A DNA stretch of 64,000 nucleotides from Chitinophaga filiformis (GCF_900102545.1 NZ_FNBN01000005.1:372001-436000); one strand, 5' to 3'; shown: positions 17,061 to 26,240, numbered from the stretch's first letter. A program made the numbers and translations. Notes: generated by a model from the sequence alone, not told the origin.

Positions 17061-17801
17061 ATGAAGTTACTGCTCAAGCCTTTACATCTGGTATATATCA
17101 TATACGCTGTAATTGTTTTTCTTGCTATCATGTTCCTAATCCTTCCACCCATTTTTGTGGCTTCTTTCTTTGGAAGGGTAAAAGGAGGGAACATCATCTT
17201 CTATTTCCTTCGCTTCTGGTCTCATACATGGTTTCCTGCAGTTGGTATAAGGGTAAAAAGAATTTATAAACATGACAGAAAGGATAAAACGCCTTACCTG
17301 TATGTGGTGAATCACCGTTCCTATCTCGATGCCGCACTGGCCGTACAGGTCATGCGCCTGCCTTTCCGTCCGCTGGGAAAGATAGAAATGAAAAAGATCC
17401 CGTTCTTCGGATTTATCTATAAACAATCTGTTGTACTGGTAGACCGCAAGGACGCCAAAGCCCGATCGCGTAGCGTAAGAGAGATGATAGCTGTTCTGAA
17501 GGAAGGTGTCTCTATCCTTATCTTTCCTGAAGGTACAACCAATCATACAGATCAACCGCTGCAACCGTTCCATAACGGTGCTTTCCGTATAGCCATTGAA
17601 ACGCAGACACCCATTCAGCCGGTCCTGTACCTCGATAACGGAGACCGCCTCCATGCCAAAGGATTCAACCTGAATCCCGGCCGCTGCAGAGTGGTATATC
17701 TGCCTCCCGTACCTGTTGCCGGACTGACAATGGACGACCTGCCAACCCTGAAACAACAGGTGTTTGACATTATGGAACGGGAATTGAAGGCTAGTGTATA
17801 A
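17061..17801 (+). CDS. plsC: 1-acyl-sn-glycerol-3-phosphate acyltransferase (PlsC-like)
   Basis: 246 residues from ATG 17061; an upstream in-frame TTG at 17028 is less likely. It acylates lysophosphatidic acid to phosphatidic acid at the inner membrane. N-terminal hydrophobic segments (about 8-40) precede the acyltransferase motifs: the catalytic H-x4-D in VNHRSYLDAAL, a substrate-binding segment RPLGKIEMKKIPFFGFIY, and FPEGTTN (motif III). Its stop is 9 nt before priA, so both are likely on one transcript. Membership of the family is clear; acceptor preference (LPA or an aminolipid precursor) is not. Confidence 0.88.
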   Translation: MKLLLKPLHLVYIIYAVIVFLAIMFLILPPIFVASFFGRVKGGNIIFYFLRFWSHTWFPAVGIRVKRIYKHDRKDKTPYLYVVNHRSYLDAALAVQVMRLPFRPLGKIEMKKIPFFGFIYKQSVVLVDRKDAKARSRSVREMIAVLKEGVSILIFPEGTTNHTDQPLQPFHNGAFRIAIETQTPIQPVLYLDNGDRLHAKGFNLNPGRCRVVYLPPVPVAGLTMDDLPTLKQQVFDIMERELKASV

Positions 17802-17810
17802 CTATTTCAA

Positions 17811-20258
17811 ATGAAGTTTGCCGACGTCATACTGCCATTGGCCCTGCCAAAGAATTATACTTACTCGGTGCCTCCTCATATGGAGGAAACCCTGAAGGTA
17901 GGCAGCCGTGTGGCCGTACAACTGGGCAAACAGAAGAAATATGCCGGTATTGTAAAGGCGATCCATGAACAGGCTCCTGCCGACTACAAGACCAAACCAC
18001 TACTGGATATGCTGGATAAAGATCCGGTAGTATATCCCACACAACTGTCATTCTGGCAATGGCTGTCTTCCTACTACATGTGTAGCGAGGGAGAAGTACT
18101 GAATGCCGCCTTACCCGCTCACCTCAAGCTTTCCAGCGAAACACTGCTCCTGTTCAACGATGCCTACGGCGATGATTTCACTGCCCTGGATGATGATGAA
18201 TATATGGTTGCAGAGGCACTGCACATACGAAAAGAACTGAGAATAGAAGAGGTACAGCTGATCCTCGACAAGGCAGATGTATATTCTACTATCAAGAAGC
18301 TGATAGAAAAGAAAGTATTGCTGGTGTATGAAGAGCTGAAAGAGGTCTATAAGGAGAAGAAGGAAAACTATGTGCAGCTGCACGCGCAATACGAAGATGA
18401 AGAACTACTGGCGCCGCTCTTCAACGAACTATCCCGGGCTCCCAAGCAGATGGAACTACTGCTGGCTTACCTGCACCTGGTAAAAACACAAGGCAGTGTA
18501 CTGCAGAGTGAGCTGCTGAAAAAATCGGGTGCTACCACCGCGCAGCTGAAAGGACTGGTGGACAAAAACGTGGTGTGGATTGAACAGCGGGTGGTGGATC
18601 GTGTGCCCGGCAACGGTAAAGCAGAAGTGCAGATTGACTTTGAACTCAGCCCTGCGCAGGAGAAAGCCCTGGCGGAAGTACGTAACAGCTTTGCTGCCAG
18701 ACCAGTGACTTTATTGCATGGCGTTACTTCCAGCGGTAAAACACAATTGTATGTGAAACTGATCGAGGAGTATGTAGCCGGCGGCAAACAGGTATTATAT
18801 CTTCTGCCGGAAATAGCGCTGACTGCGCAGATCGTCCGCCGCCTGCAGAAACATTTTGGTAAGAAGATCGGGATCTATCACTCCCGTTTTAATAACAACG
18901 AAAGAGTAGAGATCTGGAACAAGGTAAAGACCGGCGAACTGCAAATATTGCTGGGCGCACGTTCCAGCTTATTGCTACCTTTCCGCGACCTCGGTATGAT
19001 CATCCTGGATGAGGAACATGATACTTCCTACAAACAACAGGATCCTGCTCCCCGTTATCACGCCAGGGATGCAGCTATCTATTATGCCGGATTATTCAGC
19101 GCAAAGGTATTACTGGGTTCTGCTACACCTTCACTGGAGTCTTATTTCAATGCACAGCAGGGGAAGTATGGACTGGTAGAACTGATGGAGCGTTTCGGCG
19201 GACTGGAAATGCCGGAAATAGAAATTGTGGATGTAAAGAAGGAACGTGCAGAAAAGAATATGCAGGAGAACTTCACGCCACAACTCAATGCAGCTATCAA
19301 TACCAGTATGGCTGCCGAGAAACAGGTGATCCTCTTCCAGAACAGGCGTGGATATGCGCCTTTCCTCATGTGTACCACCTGCGGCTGGATACCCAATTGC
19401 AAGAACTGTGATGTTTCCCTGACTTATCACCGTAACCAGGATAAACTGCATTGTCACTATTGTGGTACCCGTTATCCTTATCCGCAGACCTGCGCGGCCT
19501 GTGGTAGTCAGACGCTCATTCCCAAGAGCTTTGGTACAGAGAAGATAGAAGACGATCTGCAGCAGCTGTTCCCGAAAGCACGCATTGCCCGTATGGATAT
19601 GGATGCGGTGCGTAACAAGGATAGTCATAACAAGATGATCCAGCTGCTGGAACAGCGGGGCATAGATATCCTGGTAGGTACGCAGATGGTAGTGAAAGGA
19701 CTGGACTTTGAGAATGTGAACCTGGTAGGCATATTGAGTGCAGATAGTTTACTGAGCTTCCCCGACTTCCGCGTAAATGAAAGGGCTTTCCAGCTGATGG
19801 AACAGGTGAGTGGCCGTGCCGGCAGAAAACATGGAAAGGGGAAAGTGATCATACAGGCCAGCAATACACGGCATCCTATATTGCATTATGTGACTACGCA
19901 CGACTATAAAGCGATGTATGCTGCGGAAATAGCAGAACGGGAACGTTTTGGTTATCCGCCTTTTTACAGGCTTTTGAAGATTACCCTCAAACATAAGAAT
20001 CAGCAGACCGTAGAACAGGCAGCACAGGTATTGGGCAACTGGTTACGCCCTCATATCGGGCCAAGATTGGTAGGACCAGCCGTACCATTGGTAGGACGTG
20101 TGCGTAATAATTACCTGCAGGAAATGTTGATCAAGCTACCCCGCGATACAAAAGTCATTGCCAATACCAAACGGCTGTTGCAGGAGCATTTTATCAAACT
20201 GCTGGCAGAGAAGCAGTTCCGTTCGGTGATTATCGTTCCGGATGTCGATTGTACCTGA
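17811..20258 (+). CDS. priA: Primosomal replication-restart helicase PriA
   Basis: 815-residue superfamily-2 helicase that reloads the replisome at stalled forks. The N-terminal DNA-binding domain (about 1-105) begins FADVILPLALPKNYTYSVP. The helicase core has Walker A LLHGVTSSGKTQLY, Walker B LDEEHD, GSATPSLES, and motif VI GRAGR. Eight Cys in CTTCGWIPNCKNCDV, CHYCGTRYPYPQTC and ACGS form the two zinc sites. The length is slightly above E. coli PriA because of an insert at about 110-240. It is essential-type housekeeping and is coupled to plsC. Confidence 0.97.
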   Translation: MKFADVILPLALPKNYTYSVPPHMEETLKVGSRVAVQLGKQKKYAGIVKAIHEQAPADYKTKPLLDMLDKDPVVYPTQLSFWQWLSSYYMCSEGEVLNAALPAHLKLSSETLLLFNDAYGDDFTALDDDEYMVAEALHIRKELRIEEVQLILDKADVYSTIKKLIEKKVLLVYEELKEVYKEKKENYVQLHAQYEDEELLAPLFNELSRAPKQMELLLAYLHLVKTQGSVLQSELLKKSGATTAQLKGLVDKNVVWIEQRVVDRVPGNGKAEVQIDFELSPAQEKALAEVRNSFAARPVTLLHGVTSSGKTQLYVKLIEEYVAGGKQVLYLLPEIALTAQIVRRLQKHFGKKIGIYHSRFNNNERVEIWNKVKTGELQILLGARSSLLLPFRDLGMIILDEEHDTSYKQQDPAPRYHARDAAIYYAGLFSAKVLLGSATPSLESYFNAQQGKYGLVELMERFGGLEMPEIEIVDVKKERAEKNMQENFTPQLNAAINTSMAAEKQVILFQNRRGYAPFLMCTTCGWIPNCKNCDVSLTYHRNQDKLHCHYCGTRYPYPQTCAACGSQTLIPKSFGTEKIEDDLQQLFPKARIARMDMDAVRNKDSHNKMIQLLEQRGIDILVGTQMVVKGLDFENVNLVGILSADSLLSFPDFRVNERAFQLMEQVSGRAGRKHGKGKVIIQASNTRHPILHYVTTHDYKAMYAAEIAERERFGYPPFYRLLKITLKHKNQQTVEQAAQVLGNWLRPHIGPRLVGPAVPLVGRVRNNYLQEMLIKLPRDTKVIANTKRLLQEHFIKLLAEKQFRSVIIVPDVDCT

Positions 20259-20381
20259 CCTTTACATACACTGAAGCTGTCAGTTCCTTGACAGCGTTGT
20301 TATTGTACATGATCCATCGTTCTGAGTATTCAGTCTCTTAGCAGTTTCAATCATCCTCCCGGCCTGGATTGTACCTGATCC

Positions 20382-21050
20382 TTATCTTCCCTGCATGGCC
20401 AGTTCCTTAATCGCATCATATTCGTAAACATGCGTGCCGTCAGGCGCCTTCTTTGCTACGTTGAGCATAGCACGGGCAACATTGGCAGCCTTCACAGGAC
20501 GGTATTTCCGCCAGCGTCCCTGCCATAGAAAATAGAATACCATCGCGAGCACTATTCCCAGCCATTCTTTCAGGCGGAATACTTTACGTATGCCAATCAG
20601 TATGGAGGGACGGAAGATATGCAATGAAGGGAAGCCCAGCTTTTCCACTGCATGTTCTACTTCTCCCTTGGTACGCAGGTAGAAGTTGCGGGCATGGGCG
20701 TTCGCACCGATGGCGGAGATCAGCTGGAACTGCTGTATACCATGCCTGCGGGCCAGGGTAGCACAGCGTACAGGTATTTGGAAATCCACTTCGCGGAACC
20801 TTTCTTTAGTGCCTGCCTGGCGGATGGTAGTGCCGATACAGCAAAAGAGCACATCGCCCTGTAATGCCTCGGAAAAACCCTCCTCATCATTGAAATCAAC
20901 CAGTACGATCTCCAGGCCAGGCCGCTGTTTGAAGGAAGGATTGCGCAGCAGTACCTTTACCTTACTGAAGTTAGGGTCATGCAACAGCAAAGTGACCAGG
21001 GTAGTGCCTGTAAGTCCGGTAGCGCCTATTACAACAGCAGTTTGAGGCAT
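20382..21050 (-). CDS. NAD(P)-binding Rossmann oxidoreductase (TIP30/YbjT-like)
   Basis: 222 residues if translation starts at MPQTAVVIG (21050); the frame is open for 12 codons further upstream. The N-terminal nucleotide-binding motif GATGLTGTTLV is followed by VDFND, FCCIGTTIRQAG and VDFQIPVRCATLARRHGI. The segment RTKGEVEHAVEKLGF with HIFRPSILIG matches atypical short-chain dehydrogenases of the HIM1/TIP30 group, where the catalytic Tyr is often displaced. It is divergent from murB, with only 65 nt between starts. Substrate unknown; a redox or regulatory role is family-level inference. Confidence 0.8.
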   Translation of the reverse strand: MPQTAVVIGATGLTGTTLVTLLLHDPNFSKVKVLLRNPSFKQRPGLEIVLVDFNDEEGFSEALQGDVLFCCIGTTIRQAGTKERFREVDFQIPVRCATLARRHGIQQFQLISAIGANAHARNFYLRTKGEVEHAVEKLGFPSLHIFRPSILIGIRKVFRLKEWLGIVLAMVFYFLWQGRWRKYRPVKAANVARAMLNVAKKAPDGTHVYEYDAIKELAMQGR

Positions 21051-21115
21051 GGTTTTATTATATTTGTCAGTTGTAGAATGCTGCAAGAGCAGCTTTATAC
21101 TAAATTTACGATCAT

Positions 21116-22135
21116 ATGCGCATATCCGAAAATGTTTCGCTCAGGTCTTATAATTCGTTTGGCATTGGTGGCCAGGCCCGTTTCTTCGCGTCTTTTACAT
21201 CCACAGATGAGTTGAAGCGACTCCTGGAAAATCCACCTTTACCGGAGCTGCCCCATATGATCCTGGGAGGTGGTAGCAACATCCTCTTCGTCCACAATTT
21301 TTTTGAAGGTATCCTCTTAAAGAATGAAGTAAAAGGCATTGAAGTAGTACGTGAAGATGACGAGTACGTATATGTGAAAGCGGGAGCAGGAGAGAACTGG
21401 CATCGCTTTGTGATGGATTGCATCGAGCATAACCGTGCAGGACTGGAAAACCTGTCGCTCATACCTGGTAATGTAGGCGCCAGTCCTATGCAGAATATCG
21501 GTGCCTATGGTGTGGAAATCAAGGATTGTTTCCATGAGCTGGAAGCTTATCATCTAAAGGACCATGCACTCGTTACCTTCAATAACGCAGATTGTGAGTT
21601 CGGATATCGTGAAAGTGTGTTTAAGCGCAAGTACAAAGGACAGTTTGCTATTATTTCTGTGACCTACCGTTTATCCAAACATCCGAAGTTCAATACTACC
21701 TATGGCGCTATCGAAGAAGAGCTGAAACACATGGGTGTGCATGAGCTGAGTATAAAAGCCATCAGTCAGGCAGTGATCAATATTCGTAGCTCTAAACTGC
21801 CTAATCCCGCAGAGATAGGCAATGCTGGTAGCTTTTTCAAGAACCCGACAGTAGATGCAGCGAAGTATGCTGCATTGAAGGAGGCATTCCCCAATATAGT
21901 AGCCTATCCTGTCGCGAACGGAGATTATAAACTGGCAGCAGGCTGGATGATAGAACAGTGTGGATGGAAGGGTTTCAGGGAAGGGGATGCGGGTGTGCAT
22001 GCCCGTCAGGCCCTGGTGCTGGTGAATTACGGCAATGCTACCGGCGATGAGATCTATCGTTTATCACAGCGGGTGCTGGACAGCGTGCAGGAGAAATTCG
22101 GTGTGGAACTGGAAAGAGAAGTGAATATTGTCTGA
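21116..22135 (+). CDS. murB: UDP-N-acetylenolpyruvoylglucosamine reductase
   Basis: FAD-dependent cytosolic enzyme that reduces UDP-GlcNAc-enolpyruvate to UDP-MurNAc in peptidoglycan synthesis. 339 residues, of the type I (E. coli-like, longer) form. FAD-binding motifs are YNSFGIGGQARF, LGGGSNILFVH and GNVGASPMQNIGAYG. The C-terminal active-site region is NPAEIGNAGSFFKNP (Ser proton donor) and GWMIEQCGWKG. It is a monocistronic unit ending just before a double-hairpin repeat and the convergent ypdA-like gene. Confidence 0.96.
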   Translation: MRISENVSLRSYNSFGIGGQARFFASFTSTDELKRLLENPPLPELPHMILGGGSNILFVHNFFEGILLKNEVKGIEVVREDDEYVYVKAGAGENWHRFVMDCIEHNRAGLENLSLIPGNVGASPMQNIGAYGVEIKDCFHELEAYHLKDHALVTFNNADCEFGYRESVFKRKYKGQFAIISVTYRLSKHPKFNTTYGAIEEELKHMGVHELSIKAISQAVINIRSSKLPNPAEIGNAGSFFKNPTVDAAKYAALKEAFPNIVAYPVANGDYKLAAGWMIEQCGWKGFREGDAGVHARQALVLVNYGNATGDEIYRLSQRVLDSVQEKFGVELEREVNIV

Positions 22136-22189
22136 CAGGTTCAGGCGTAAAATACTATGGGAGGTCTCGGAACGTCCTATCGCTTCGAT

Positions 22190-22241
22190 CGGCTCCGTCA
22201 GGAGCCGTTGTTTTTGTAGCCCCCGGGTTTTCAACCCGGGG
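22190..22241. repeat. Dispersed double-hairpin element (copy at 22.2 kb)
   Basis: Hairpin 1 is CGGCTCC-GTCA-GGAGCCG (perfect 7 bp). The spacer ttgtttttgtag follows. Hairpin 2 is CCCCGGGTT-TTC-AACCCGGGG (perfect 9 bp). The layout equals the copies at 11.7, 26.2 and 63.4-64 kb, but the stem sequences differ with pairing kept. It lies between convergent murB and the ypdA-like gene and may also act as a terminator. Confidence 0.8.
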
Positions 22242-22273
22242 AGTTGATATGGTTGGACACCAGATTGAAATAT

Positions 22274-23242
22274 CTAATAGCCCTTACCCGATATATGTGC
22301 GATGATCTTATCCGCATGATCTCTTGAGTTCTCAATGAACCACACATGCGTATCCATACCACCGCAAACCACGCCCGCCAGATACATGTTTGGCATATTT
22401 GTCTCCATGGTATCCGGATTGTAAGTAGGATATCTCTTCGCATCACGGCTTAGGGTAACGCCCACCTTTTCCAGGAAGTTGAAATTAGGCTGATAGCCTG
22501 TCAGCGCGAGCACAAAATCATTCTGTATAGTGATCATGCCTTCCGGCGTTAATATATCCACCTGGTTCTCCCTGATGGCTTTTACATGGGAATGGAAATA
22601 AGCTTTTATACTGCCCTCTTTGATACGGTTTTCTATATCCGGTTTCACCCAGTATTTGACCCGTTTCCCGATGCCATCTTCCCTTATCACCATCGTAACA
22701 TCGGCTCCTTTCCGGTAGGTTTCCAGCGCTGCATCCACGGAAGAGTTGTTGGCGCCGATCACCACTACCTTCTGTGCGGCATAGAAATGCGGGTCCTTAT
22801 AGTAATGATTGACCTTAGCCAGGTGTTCACCCGGTATGTTCAGCATATTGGGAATATCATAGAAGCCTGTTGCAATGATCACATGCCGGGCTTTATAAGT
22901 TGTTTTATCGGTGGTGATGGTATAGTCATCCCCAATGCGTTTAATGTCCTCTACGGGCTCGAATAAGCGCACATTCAGGTGATTGGAGATAGTGACCCTG
23001 CGGTAATATTCCAGGGCCTCAGGACGCACCGGCTTGGCGCTGATCGAAACAAAGGGAATACCGCCAATTTCCAATCTTTCCGAAGTGGAAAAGAAGGTCA
23101 TGTATAGAGGATAGTTGTAGAGGGAGTTGGTTAGACATCCTTTTTCCGCAATAACATAACTTAATCCTGCCTTTTGTGCCGCCAGTCCACATGCAATGCC
23201 AATAGGACCAGCCCCTACTATGAGTATATCGTATGTTTCCAT
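22274..23242 (-). CDS. YpdA-like NAD(P)H flavoprotein (putative bacillithiol disulfide reductase)
   Basis: 322-residue FAD/NAD(P)-dependent oxidoreductase of the thioredoxin-reductase superfamily. It has the FAD dinucleotide motif ILIVGAGPIGIACG, the second NADPH motif VVIGANNSSVDAALE, ATGFYD, and the C-terminal FAD contact MYLAGVVCGG. There is no CxxC redox pair, which fits YpdA rather than TrxB. Family members are proposed to reduce oxidised bacillithiol, and some Bacteroidota make bacillithiol, so the role is plausible but inferred. The 21-nt gap to the upstream amidotransferase gene suggests co-transcription. Confidence 0.85.
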   Translation of the reverse strand: METYDILIVGAGPIGIACGLAAQKAGLSYVIAEKGCLTNSLYNYPLYMTFFSTSERLEIGGIPFVSISAKPVRPEALEYYRRVTISNHLNVRLFEPVEDIKRIGDDYTITTDKTTYKARHVIIATGFYDIPNMLNIPGEHLAKVNHYYKDPHFYAAQKVVVIGANNSSVDAALETYRKGADVTMVIREDGIGKRVKYWVKPDIENRIKEGSIKAYFHSHVKAIRENQVDILTPEGMITIQNDFVLALTGYQPNFNFLEKVGVTLSRDAKRYPTYNPDTMETNMPNMYLAGVVCGGMDTHVWFIENSRDHADKIIAHISGKGY

Positions 23243-23263
23243 AAGGGATAAAATTACGAATGA

Positions 23264-23962
23264 TCACCCGTAATTGCTAGTCAGGAAGTCCAGTAAGCGG
23301 TACATCGTTATGTTACCGCCCTCTATATATCGCTGTTCGCTTTTAATCGTATCTGCATCCTGTACATAAGCAGCGGGAACCAGTTCTTCCATACCATCAT
23401 CAACCATCCTGGTGAGCAGGTCTGCCGTCACCTCAAAATGATATTGCAGTCCCATCACGTTATGCCCGATCAGGAACGCCTGGTTGCGGGTAACCGGTGA
23501 TGCGGCGAAACATACAGCTCCTTCCGGCAGGTCAAACGTATCGCCATGCCAGTGAAAAACTGTCTGGGCTTCAGGCAGTTCTACCGCCAGTGCAGGCGGA
23601 AGCAGGGCAGTGGAGTAAACCACCGGGAACCAGCCGATTTCTTTCTCTGTGTTGACATATACGTTAGCTCCCAGGGCAGTGGCAATGAGTTGTGCCCCCA
23701 GGCAGATACCCAGCACCTTTTTACCCGCCCGGATAGCCTCCAGGATACACTGTTTTTCCGTTTTCAGCCAGGAGTATTCCGCTTCATCATTTACGCTCAT
23801 ATGCCCTCCCATAATAACCAGAAAATCCACTTCCGACATATCCGGCTGCTCCGGCTGTTCATACCACCTGGTAAAAGTAACAGTATGATGATGCGTTTCT
23901 GCCCAGTCTAAAATACACCCCGGACCCTCAAAAGAGACATGCTGAAAAATGTGTATATGCAT
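23264..23962 (-). CDS. Class I glutamine amidotransferase-like protein
   Basis: 232 residues with the GATase1 fold found in GMP synthase-like stand-alone proteins. The nucleophile elbow is VLGICLGAQLIATALGA (Cys), and the His of the triad lies in GLQYHFEV. LVIMGGHMSVNDE forms the oxyanion region. The mutation-prone C-terminus adds a short helical tail. Stand-alone members hydrolyse glutamine or gamma-glutamyl compounds; the partner synthetase is not encoded nearby. It is followed 21 nt later by the YpdA-like gene on the same strand. Confidence 0.8.
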   Translation of the reverse strand: MHIHIFQHVSFEGPGCILDWAETHHHTVTFTRWYEQPEQPDMSEVDFLVIMGGHMSVNDEAEYSWLKTEKQCILEAIRAGKKVLGICLGAQLIATALGANVYVNTEKEIGWFPVVYSTALLPPALAVELPEAQTVFHWHGDTFDLPEGAVCFAASPVTRNQAFLIGHNVMGLQYHFEVTADLLTRMVDDGMEELVPAAYVQDADTIKSEQRYIEGGNITMYRLLDFLTSNYG

Positions 23963-24047
23963 GATATATGATATTATGCTACTATAAAATCATCTGATAA
24001 AAAAATGAGTACATCTGTAGCTTTTCAAATAACCTTTGTAAAGCTTC

Positions 24048-24190
24048 TACCATAGCCTATTCGGTGAGATAACCCATATATAACCCATATATAAGCCATA
24101 TATGACCCATATATAACCCATATTTATAAAGATATGGGTTATATATGGGTTATATGTGGGTTGACCATAGCTTATATATAGGTTATGGTA
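24048..24190. repeat. 143-bp palindrome made of 11-bp TAACCCATATA units
   Basis: Outer arms TACCATAGCCTAT (24048-24060) and ATAGGTTATGGTA (24178-24190) are complementary except for one base. Inside, about five direct units of TAACCCATATA (24070-24123) meet inverted units (24132-24162). The central stem is roughly 31 bp with three mismatches around the loop TTATAAAG (24124-24131). The rest of the 23963-24301 spacer shows nothing else. It lies between two same-strand genes and upstream of the amidotransferase gene. Confidence 0.85.
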
Positions 24191-24301
24191 AATAAAAGAC
24201 AGGTATAGCAACGATATCAGCGCCCGTTTCTGGACGCTAACAGCCTTCACAGGGCAGGAAGCCGGTGCAATATTTGGGAAGATGATAAAGGGGGCTGAGG
24301 G

Positions 24302-25189
24302 CTATCTTACCCGTGCCATGGCTACACGGTAGAATTCATAACCTTTCATGTCAATGGCGTCATCGCCAAAATACATGCGGCGGAACGTGGGAGTGTCCAG
24401 ATTATGGAGCAGTTCCATATTGTAGGAGGCCAGGAATTCCTTTATGCTGGCAGGGTCGATGCCGAAGTTCCAGAACTCGTCATTATGGCGTAAAAGCTTT
24501 GTAACGCTGACTGCGCCGGTGAATTTCTCCGGCTTTTCAAGCATCTCTTTGTCTACATAGGTGAATACAATGATGGTACCGGGACGGAAGCGTTTGAAGT
24601 AGTCAAAGGCCCTGGGAGCGACAGGAGCAGTCAGGTTGTTGGTTACACCCTCCCAGACAAACATGGTTTTATAGTGACCCTGCTGGAAGACCTGGGTGAT
24701 TACATCGTCCAGCTCCTGGGTTTCGAAATCTACCGGCACATAATTGACCATCGCTTCCCTTCCATTCCTGCGACGGTTCTTATCCAGTATCTCTCTTTTC
24801 TCCGCCTGGAAGCTGGGATGGTCTATCTCAACAAACTGTATGCGTTTCTTCAGTTTTAGTCGTAAGGCCCTTGAATCATAGCCTGCTCCGAACACAATAA
24901 CCTGGTTGACGCCTTCATCGTGGATAGTGTTCTCTATCATTACGTCTACCAGCCTTGTTCTGGCAGAACAACAGGTAAGGGCCCCCTTCCAGTTCCTGTC
25001 TATAAACCAGGCAATAAAGCTGTTCAGAAAAGGGACACGTGACAGTTTTTCAACCAATCGGAGAGAGGATGGCAGGAAAAGTTTTGCAAAAGGATCATAA
25101 AATAAGCGCTTATTTTCAGGGCGGTTCGATTCAATAGCACGTAATAAGGCTAAATAGGTCGCAGCCTTGCCGGCAGGAACCAGGTTCAT
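24302..25189 (-). CDS. SAM-dependent methyltransferase of the leucine carboxyl methyltransferase family
   Basis: 295-residue cytosolic class I methyltransferase. The SAM-binding segments are VIVFGAGYDSRALRL and FVEIDHPSFQAEK, with an upstream ARTRLVDVMIEN helix and FVWEGVTNNL. These are typical of the bacterial LCM/TIGR00027-like group, many of whose members are tailoring enzymes of unknown substrate. The N-terminus (KAATYLALLRAIES, KRLFYDPFAKLFLP) also fits the group. It appears to be a single-gene unit. The acceptor cannot be named from the sequence. Confidence 0.85.
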   Translation of the reverse strand: MNLVPAGKAATYLALLRAIESNRPENKRLFYDPFAKLFLPSSLRLVEKLSRVPFLNSFIAWFIDRNWKGALTCCSARTRLVDVMIENTIHDEGVNQVIVFGAGYDSRALRLKLKKRIQFVEIDHPSFQAEKREILDKNRRRNGREAMVNYVPVDFETQELDDVITQVFQQGHYKTMFVWEGVTNNLTAPVAPRAFDYFKRFRPGTIIVFTYVDKEMLEKPEKFTGAVSVTKLLRHNDEFWNFGIDPASIKEFLASYNMELLHNLDTPTFRRMYFGDDAIDMKGYEFYRVAMARVR

Positions 25190-25308
25190 AACGTCTACTA
25201 GTTTTAAAATTGGATATGCAGATTACAAACATGATAGGTTTAGCAATGCATTACTAACTAAAACAGATATTGGTTTAAATTTTATTGTTGTCTAAATGTA
25301 GCGAATAT

Positions 25309-25743
25309 TTACTTACCGGAGATGACAGCGGCAATTTTATTGTAAGCCCTGATGTATTTGTTTAAGCGGGGAATATCTTTTTCTGATATCTCGGGAATAC
25401 GTCTGATATCCATATTGTCTGTCAGGTCGTTGATTTTCACCGCGCAGGCAAGACGGTTGGTGATAGTGCGGTTAAGGAAATGATCGTAGTCTTCATCTTC
25501 AGACAGTTTGGTCACACAGCGCAACGCTTCCAGCTGATAGGGTGTAAGCCCTTTCTCTATCAGCTGTTCGAAGGTCCAGGAAGTATCTTCCACTACATCA
25601 TGCAGCACACCAACGACCTTCTCGTCTTCTGTTTTACCGAGTTCCATTACCCGCATCACATGTTTGAGATAAGGGGCTCCATATTTGTCCAGCTGGCCGG
25701 CATGGGCCTGCACCGCGATAGAGATTGCTGTATCAAGTGTCAT
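25309..25743 (-). CDS. Small HD-domain phosphohydrolase (SpoT/MESH1-like)
   Basis: 144 residues comprising just an HD hydrolase domain. The metal ligands are visible as His in AVQAHAGQLDKYG, the YLKHVMRVM helix, the HD pair in GVLHDVVEDT, and a later Asp in VKINDLTDNM. This layout is that of the hydrolase half of RelA/SpoT and of stand-alone MESH1-type enzymes, which hydrolyse (p)ppGpp or NADPH. There is no synthetase or ACT domain. Its 5' leader is occupied by a seven-copy 65-bp tandem repeat that begins about 15-20 nt before the start codon, so its expression could depend on repeat number. Confidence 0.82.
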   Translation of the reverse strand: MTLDTAISIAVQAHAGQLDKYGAPYLKHVMRVMELGKTEDEKVVGVLHDVVEDTSWTFEQLIEKGLTPYQLEALRCVTKLSEDEDYDHFLNRTITNRLACAVKINDLTDNMDIRRIPEISEKDIPRLNKYIRAYNKIAAVISGK

Positions 25744-25758
25744 GTAATAAAGCTACGG

Positions 25759-26209
25759 AAAAAGGAGCAAGTCGAAAACAAGATTGCCTGAAACAACCAC
25801 GCCTCAGGCAGATGGGTATCATAACCAGGAGCAAGTCGAAAACAAGATTGCCTGAAACAACCACGCCTTCAGGCGGATGTGTATCGTAACCAGGAACAAG
25901 TCGAAAACAAGATCGCCTGAAACAACCACGCCTTCAGGCGGATGTGTATCGTAACCAGGAGCAAGTCGAAAACAAGATTGCCTGAAACAACCACGCCTTC
26001 AGGCGGATGTGTATCGTAACCAGGAACAAGTCGAAAACAAGATCGCCTGAAACAACCACGCCTTCAGGCGGATGTGTATCGTAACCAGGAGCAAGTCGAA
26101 AACGAGATCGCCTGAAACAACCATGCCTCAGGCGGATGTGTATCGTAACCAGGAGCAAGTCGAAAACAAGATCGCCTGAAACAACCACGCCTTCAGGCGG
26201 ATGTGTATC
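25759..26209. repeat. Seven-copy 65-bp tandem array
   Basis: The motif GGAGCAAGTCGAAAAC starts units at about 25764, 25828, 25893, 25958, 26023, 26088 and 26152, so spacings are 64 or 65 bp. Each unit contains an inverted repeat GCCTGAA and TTCAGGC around an 11-nt loop. Units 2 and 4 share GAGC/ATTG variants and units 3 and 5 share GAAC/ATCG, so a 130-bp dimer was duplicated. Period 65 is not a multiple of 3, so it is not a protein repeat. It lies wholly between the HD-hydrolase start and the 26.2-kb double hairpin. Confidence 0.92.
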
Positions 26210-26240
26210 CAGGGGGAATCCGGTAACAACAACAAAACGT

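Noticed and set aside
24047-24250. 67-aa minus-strand ORF with YGLYMGYIWVI-like repeats
   Set aside because: It is the translation of the 11-bp palindrome units and has no relation to any gene-like codon pattern.
25934-26188. 84-aa minus-strand ORF with internal repeats
   Set aside because: The 65-bp period shifts frame at each unit, so the ORF is an artefact of the tandem array.
25759-26209. CRISPR array
   Set aside because: The repeat is the whole 65-bp unit with no unique spacers between copies, and no cas genes are in the window.
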